A stretch of DNA of 64,000 bases from Eretmocerus hayati (Eukaryota; Arthropoda; Insecta; Hymenoptera; Aphelinidae), in NCBI GenBank assembly GCA_029851415.1, contig CM056742.1:11945736-12009735 (forward strand), written 5' to 3'. The translations under genes and the position numbers were made by a program. The notes under the pieces are model-generated. The model saw only the letters and a program-made list of their open reading frames with translations. It made no database searches and was not told the origin of the DNA. Shown piece by piece: positions 58,384 to 64,000 of the stretch (the first letter of the stretch is position 1; each line of letters starts with the position of its first letter).

Positions 58384-58712
58384 AAGGGGAAGCGGGAGTC
58401 TCCGGGTCCTGAAATCTCACCAAAATTTTTTCACAGTTTCGTACCACCTAGAATATGAAGAATCTAAAGTAACTCTGTCAAATGGGCCTTCTGTTCTGAG
58501 CTACAGCCAGAAACGTCAACATTGCTAGTATATCTATATATATCACTTTTTATCATGGGCCTATATGGGCAATGCTAATGTAATAAGCTGTAGCTCTGAA
58601 CGGGAGGCCCATTTGACAGAGTTGCTTTGGGTTCTTCATATTCTAGGTGGTACGAAACTGTAAAAAATTTTGGTGAGATTTCAGGACCCGGAGACTCCGG
58701 ACTCCCCTTGCT
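58384..58712. repeat. Foldback inverted repeat, arms about 125 bp
   Basis: GTCTCCGGGTCCTGAAATCTCACC pairs with the GGTGAGATTTCAGGACCCGGAGAC block. GTACCACCTAGAATATGAAGA pairs with TCTTCATATTCTAGGTGGTAC, and CTCTGTCAAATGGGCCT pairs with AGGCCCATTTGACAGAG. The spacer of about 80 bp contains TATATCTATATATATC. Arm identity is high. Confidence 0.78.
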
Positions 58713-59430
58713 AGTCTTATATGGTACTTGAAAGACAAATTCATTCCGGTAATGCAGAGGGAATGAGATGAATGACAAGATTCTCCTTTTTCTAATTAAT
58801 TATAAGAGAAACATTACGAATGCGCACGGCAACTCGATGCGCTGAAAAAACCTGCAAGAACAAGCGAGAATCTAGCAAGATAAGCATGCCCTATCATTAC
58901 AGACATTAGACAATGACATTTACCGCGTTGTTTTTTCAGAAATTCGAAAATGAGCAATGACTGAATTTCCTCACGTTTTACTGAGTTTACACTGGAGCTA
59001 CCCTAATAAGTATGAGAGCTTATTCCATTTTTGACGCCCATAGAGAAATTACAGCCGAGGACAAAATGATTTGTCAAATTTTGCTGAAAAATTCTCTCGC
59101 GAATTAGCAACTGCTCCATAAAGAATATTCTTCAAGAAGATTCCCATCACGCCTCCACAAAGTTTTTTGTGTAACGACAAAAAACTGCGTGGCAGCTCTC
59201 TAACGCGTGAGTTACTGAAGTATGCTCAATGACGAGAATTTTATCTGGCAATCGCAAATAGGAATTTTCAGTCAGTTTTCTACCAAATTCAAGTTTTTTT
59301 TCATTTTTCACTCACATGCAGCCGCAGACTCGATTCGTCCGTGTGTGTTCGCGCTGATATTGTTTGCTGGTATGTTGCCGCGAGTGACAGTATAGCCTTG
59401 CATGCATCAGTCAGTGCACCACAGCAAGCA

Positions 59431-60082
59431 CAAGTTGGCACCAACATTGTCAGGTATAGAAATTCTAAAGAGTGATTTAGATTAAAAAAAACACCTTATT
59501 CCCAAAACGCGTTCCAAAATAACTCCTTATGTTCCTGTACTTTTTATAATTGATCGATGATTATGCGCATTGCATTCAACGCTGTGTGGCTTCACGGTAG
59601 CTCGTACCGACACGCAAATATAGACTTAAAAAAATTCCAATTCTCCTAATAAAAACTCCTCCTCCACGGTTTTGCAATCTCATGATTTGTTTTGCTGCAA
59701 TTCATACAATAAACTTTCTCACTCAGAGTCCAGATCACATGCTGTACTCTACGTTGCGTGATCCACATGGTGATCTGGACTTCGGGTGTGATGAATTATT
59801 ATATGAATTGTAAAACAACAAATTATCGGATTCCAAAACTGTGGAGGAGGAGTTTTTATCAGGAGAATTGGAATTTCTTAAGTCTACTTGCGTGTGAGTA
59901 CGAGCTACAGGGAAGCCACACAGCGTTGAATGCAATGCGCTGCATGCGCATAGTCAATGTATAATTATGAAAAATACAGAGGGATAAAGAGTTTTTTGGA
60001 ACGCGATTTCGGAATAAGGTGTTTTTTTTCATCCGAATCATTCTTAAGAACTTCTATACCTGACAAAGTTGGTGCCAACTTA
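59431..60082. repeat. Foldback inverted repeat upstream of paralogue 2
   Basis: The ends AAGTTGGCACCAAC and GTTGGTGCCAACTT are inverted. The arms continue through GTCAGGTATAGAA, GCATTGCATTCAACGC, GTGTGGCTTC, ATTCCAATTCTCCT and AAAACTCCTCCTCCAC to a centre near 59755 (GTCCAGATCAC / GTGATCTGGAC). Arms are about 310 bp with modest divergence. The right end lies about 520 bp before the start codon of the second ankyrin gene. Open frames on both strands mirror each other. Confidence 0.78.
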
Positions 60083-60605
60083 GACCGGTAAGGTAACTCA
60101 CCGGTGAGCCACTTCGGCTTCCGTAGTTCCGTAGTAATCATCAGTGATTATTGTGGATCAAGTGTGGTGTGGATACTGTGGATGAGACGATGAGTGTGGA
60201 TCAGTGACAATTGGTGGCGGCAATCAGGTGGTGATAAGGAGTATTCAACTGCTTATGGGAGGACTGCTGACATTATTTTCTGTTCTGTGGTTGTGTTCAA
60301 CAATTGGCAGTGATCGGCAGTGTTTGGTAACCAGTGATAACTGATAATCAGAATTCCGCAGGTTATGTTTCGGCACGCTTCGGTGATCAGCACATGTTAA
60401 CGTTTTATATCCCGAGAGAATATTGTTTTGGATCAGTACAAGCAGTGTACATACATACTACATTCATGGAACTATCTTCCAATAATCCATATACACCAGA
60501 GGAAGTGTACTGTATGTAAATACGAAGCTGTGTTTGTTTAATTGAAATGTTCAGCTCGGTGAAGAAGACGATTTATCTACTCAGCTACAACCATAGCTAC
60601 AACAA
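60083..60605 (+). promoter_or_regulatory. 5' region of paralogue 2
   Basis: Rich in GTGGAT and GTGAT motifs between 60140 and 60330, a simple-sequence character unlike its surroundings. An acceptor-like ATTGAAATGTTCAG ends at about 60554. An in-frame TAG at 60594-60596 closes the frame 9 bp before the first ATG, which fixes the coding start. I cannot place the transcription start. Confidence 0.35.
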
Positions 60606-62622
60606 ATGTTGATCAAGATGGAAGATTCAAAACACATCCAAGAAGTTGAACATCAGTTGCAAGGTCTGCAAGGTATCAATGCATATATCAATAATGGAGA
60701 AAATATTTTGCATCAGACTGTAAAACGTTGTGGTCAAGTAGATGTTGTCAAATATTTACTGAAGAGAGGTGCCAATATGCACAGTACCACAGATAATGGG
60801 AAAAATGTCATACACTTGGCAGTAAGTCATTTGAAGAAGAGTAATTTCTGCTCCATGATCGAACTGATCAAGTTCTTCATAGACAAAAAAGTTAATGTCA
60901 ACGCTTATGACGATGCTGGTAATAGTGCACTACACTATCTTGCAAAAAATTGTAAACACGCCCACCCAAGTATATTATTAGCTGAGATACTAATCCAGTC
61001 TGGTGCTCAAGTGAATGCCGCCAACAAGTTAGGAGAATCGGTGCTCTACTTAGCTGTTGAAAGCAGCAATTTATCCCTCAGCAAATACTTGATTTCAGTG
61101 GGTGCATCTGTAAAGCATAGAAAGAAGCAGATCAAATCACCCCTGCAAATCTGTGTTGAAAAGTGTGATTTACAGATGACCAAGCTGCTGATGAAGAATT
61201 GCAAGAGTCCTGAACGAGTCATAAACAGCCAGAGTAGTTTGCTGCATATTGCAATCAAATCCACAAGACCAAGTAATAATTCATTGTGACAAATATCGTA
61301 TATTATTTGTGTATGCGTTTCTTACTTTGAAAGCTCATTCTATACTTTTGCCTCATTGTACAACGATTACAGCTCTAATATATAAGTATGCTGGCAGTTC
61401 TATATTCTGAACTATTCCTAATAGATTTTATGAACTTTTTGCAGGTAAGGAACGAAGAGATCTTGTACAAACATTGTTAGATGGTGGTGCTGATCCAAAT
61501 GCTTGTGACTCATCTTCATCGACTCCTCTACATCTGGTCATTGGGGATGGTGATGAAAACTGTGCAAAGATACTCATTGATTACAATTGTATCATTGATT
61601 GTGAGAATGATGCTAAAATGACACCACTAAGGATTGCAGTTGTGAATCGACTCAGATATTCTGTAGAATTACTTTTACTGAATGGAGCAGACCCTAACCA
61701 TGTCAGAAGTTCACATACATGGGGCAGACCACCAACGAGTGTTGTATTTAAAGACAGTATCATGCGTGCTGCTATCTGGGGTGGCGATTTTTCAATTGTG
61801 CAACTTCTATGGAAACATGGTGTGAACATGAGCTCCAAAGAAGACATAGGTTACTTCCTTGGACAATCAGCGTCATCTAACAATATTAACCTCGCCAAAT
61901 TTTTTTTGAGCAAGGGAGCTGATATAAACTATGGAATTGGATTCGATAATTTTAACCCGTTGTTATGCGCCCTTTGCATTTCAAATGACGCATCAGGTAG
62001 CAATATGGTACAGTTCCTTATAGATCATGGTGCTGACGTTATAGCAGGTACTCCCCTAGACTACCCGCGGAGATATAGTAATTTCAAGAACAGTGCGCTC
62101 TGTTTCATTAGGCATCTTGCCTTATTGGCTGCTAGAAATCATGAAGCTTTAGGTGAAGATACTCTCAGTCAATTTGCAAAATGTGCTAGTTATAAAAACT
62201 ACTTTTTCCAGTGTTTGTACGAGCTGTCCCGAATGATGAATAAGGTTCCCCTGAGCAACTTTACCCCATATGAAGTTCTCGTGAAAAAAAATAATGAACT
62301 CGTAAAGTGTATTCAAAATGAGCCTATGGCAAAATTTATAAAGTCTAAAGAAGCATCCAAGTGTTATCCGAGATACTCATGGAATTTACGCTACAGGTTA
62401 GCACAAGGGCAAGAGAGATTGAATTTGATCAATAAAAGTAGAGTATTCTTTAGAACTGTTTTGTCTTCTAGAATTCCTGTTGAGATAGTAACTCTGATCA
62501 GTGAGCAGTTAAGCAATGAAGATTTGATAAATTTGTCAAAAATTCAATCCACACCTCACAAACCTCCTGGTAAATTTACGATGACTTTAAGGGAATCTAG
62601 GAAGCGAAAATATTTCGCTTAG
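60606..62622 (+). CDS. Ankyrin-repeat protein with PRANC-like C-terminus (paralogue 2)
   Basis: Join of 60606-61272 and 61445-62622, giving 614 aa. From the second in-frame ATG (60618, better context AAGATGG) it is 610 aa, the same as paralogue 1. The 172-bp intron (GACCAA|GTAATA to TTTTTGCAG) is phase 1 at the same codon as in paralogue 1. Ankyrin units begin with GENILHQTVKRCGQVDVVKY and include NALHY/ALHYL-, GADPN- and TPLH-type repeats. The C-terminus has IPVEIVTLISEQLSNEDLIN and ends RKRKYFA, matching paralogue 1 and the PRANC/F-box-like pattern. By eye the two proteins are roughly two-thirds to three-quarters identical, with only small compensating indels, so they arose by tandem duplication. 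No signal peptide is seen. A role in SCF ubiquitin ligase recruitment is inferred from poxvirus relatives only. Confidence 0.88.
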
Positions 62623-62846
62623 TTTGAGAAATGATGTATTGTTAGGTTTCATGTTCATTTCAAAATTATTCATTTTGCAATCGTTGCTTTACCGCCTTGA
62701 CGGCTACCACAATTGATTGGGATCGCCTGAAGTATTTTTTGAAGCACATCTGTTAAATAGAATATGATTCCTAATCTATGACAATGTGTGCATATACATG
62801 GTAGTTATGCACTGGAGTTCTTTCTGATTCTGTATCAAGTTCTTTT

Positions 62847-62852
62847 AATAAA
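62847..62852 (+). terminator. Poly(A) signal of paralogue 2
   Basis: AATAAA 225 bp after the stop codon, in a block conserved with the region downstream of paralogue 1. A T-rich and TG-containing stretch follows (TTTTATTCTGTTG), as expected for a cleavage site. Confidence 0.55.
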
Positions 62853-62899
62853 ATCATCTCCAACATTCTGAAGGTTTTATTCTGTTGATAAACGTGGAA

Positions 62900-63245
62900 A
62901 TTTTAAGTAGTTACCGGATTAGTTTGTTGATTTGCCTGGAGAGTTATTTTTTCTTTTATCAAGCTTTATCAGCTCCATTACAGAGCCATTTAGCTACATT
63001 AATTCAAAAGATGAAAATTTTGTTCATATCGTGAACTAAACACAGAAAGAGAGAATAAAAAAATGATACATAAAAGTGCAAGGATTTACTTGGGCTAACT
63101 TCTCGTACACTTGATACATTTCATACATCTATATTGCAATCATTCAAGAATTTAACTGTAGTTTGATATAAGGGCGGCTCCGGATCAGAACGGTATGAGT
63201 CCATTTTGGTGAAAATTGAGTTTTTGACGGAAAACGATAGAGAAT
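62900..63245. other. Spacer after paralogue 2
   Basis: AT-rich. I see no gene or repeat in it. Confidence 0.3.
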
Positions 63246-63793
63246 AAGGTAAGTGTGCCTAATATGCCCCCACTACTTTTGTTTTGCTCATAGTTTTGGC
63301 TCATTTCAATATTATTCAACGTATCTTAGCTCGTTTTAAAGATAATTTTAAGACCTTCAAAATGAGCTGAAGTACGTTCGATTTCGAGGAATTAGAGCCG
63401 AGCTATCTTGATTTTTGTAGGAAAAGATTTTTTGTGAGTTTTTGGCAATGTGTTCCTAATATGCCCCCATAGACATTTCGCGCCTCTGAAGCTCTGGAAA
63501 AGCCATATCGGTTCCGGCGCATGACGGTGATGTATTGATTGGACAAATATTCATATTTCAAGGTATTCTTGATGATTTAGAGTGCACATAACCTCAAAAT
63601 TAACATAAAAATCGATTTTTAGCACATTTTGCGAGATCTGGTGCGTTTGAAAGGCTCTATGCTGTTGGATATAGCTAAATACACACACCTGATACTAATG
63701 TTATATCGATAAAAAAGTGCTAAAAGTACTTGCGGCATTGCGCAAAGCCCTCTATATGCGAAAAAAGGGGTGGGGGCATATGAGGGACACTGC
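63246..63793. mobile_element. Second copy of the AAGGTRAGTGT terminal-repeat family
   Basis: The left end AAGGTAAGTGTGCCTAATAT matches the end at 34500 and is likewise preceded by AAT. TGCCTAATATGCCCCC-type blocks recur internally (near 63450), and an inverted GGGGGCATATGAGGGACAC lies near 63774. The internal AAAATGAGCTGAAGTACGTT block resembles 35165-35400. The right end has decayed, and no transposase is seen. Confidence 0.5.
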
Positions 63794-64000
63794 ACTTTTG
63801 TTTAGTAATGTGTGTGTAGAATCGGCTAGAAATCGAATTTTGCAACTTTGAAAAAGGCATCTTGAAGTTGAAACAAAAACAAAGAAAATGAGCTAAGATA
63901 CGTTGAGATTGGTTGCACCAGTTTTGTTTGGCATAGCTTTTAGTAAGTAACAAAAAAGAAGTCGAAAGTACCAAAACCACTTTTTTTGTTTTAAGAAATG

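Overview
The window looks like an AT-rich insect nuclear genome, most likely a hymenopteran and probably a parasitoid wasp. The main reason is a pair of ankyrin-repeat genes whose C-terminal tails look like the PRANC (pox ankyrin C-terminal, F-box-like) domain, a combination known mainly from poxviruses, Wolbachia and parasitoid wasps such as Nasonia. Spliceosomal introns with GT/AG borders, AATAAA poly(A) signals, a Ty3/Gypsy LTR retrotransposon and many MITE-like elements also point to an insect. I see no rRNA gene, functional tRNA gene, CRISPR array or bacterial-style operon.

Layout. 0.2-6.5 kb: diverged tandem hairpin units, a TTAA-flanked miniature element, two long foldback repeats and a small family of hairpin modules. 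6.9-13.0 kb: one LTR retrotransposon on the minus strand with 405-bp LTRs that differ at one base, a CTTA target duplication and a single gag-pol frame broken once by an in-frame stop in integrase. 13.3-16.3 kb: a palindromic repeat with a TA-flanked pogo/Tigger-like element inserted in one arm. 18.5-23.6 kb: a candidate promoter and leader exon, a 1.1-kb foldback, then a complete secreted-protein gene (458 aa) followed by a tight hairpin. 23.6-52.4 kb: no gene I can support. It holds inverted repeats and miniature elements, including a 33-bp hAT-like palindrome, a TTAA-bounded hairpin, a TA-flanked element, a decayed Thr-rich repeat tract, a near-perfect foldback with 494-bp arms (44.4-45.7 kb) and a foldback packed with CGCGTACGCG palindromes (47.2-47.6 kb). 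52.7-62.9 kb: two tandem PRANC-ankyrin paralogues in the same orientation, each with one phase-1 intron at the same codon and each giving 610 aa from the homologous start. Two further inverted repeats lie between them. 63.2-63.8 kb: another copy of a terminal-inverted-repeat family also seen at 34.5 kb.

The three host genes are all plausible secreted or host-manipulation-type genes: one has a signal peptide, two are ankyrin/F-box-like. They sit in a repeat-dominated accessory region where most non-genic sequence could form long hairpins. Three points most deserve follow-up: the recently duplicated PRANC-ankyrin pair, the unknown secreted protein, and the number of long inverted repeats that could fold into double-stranded RNA.
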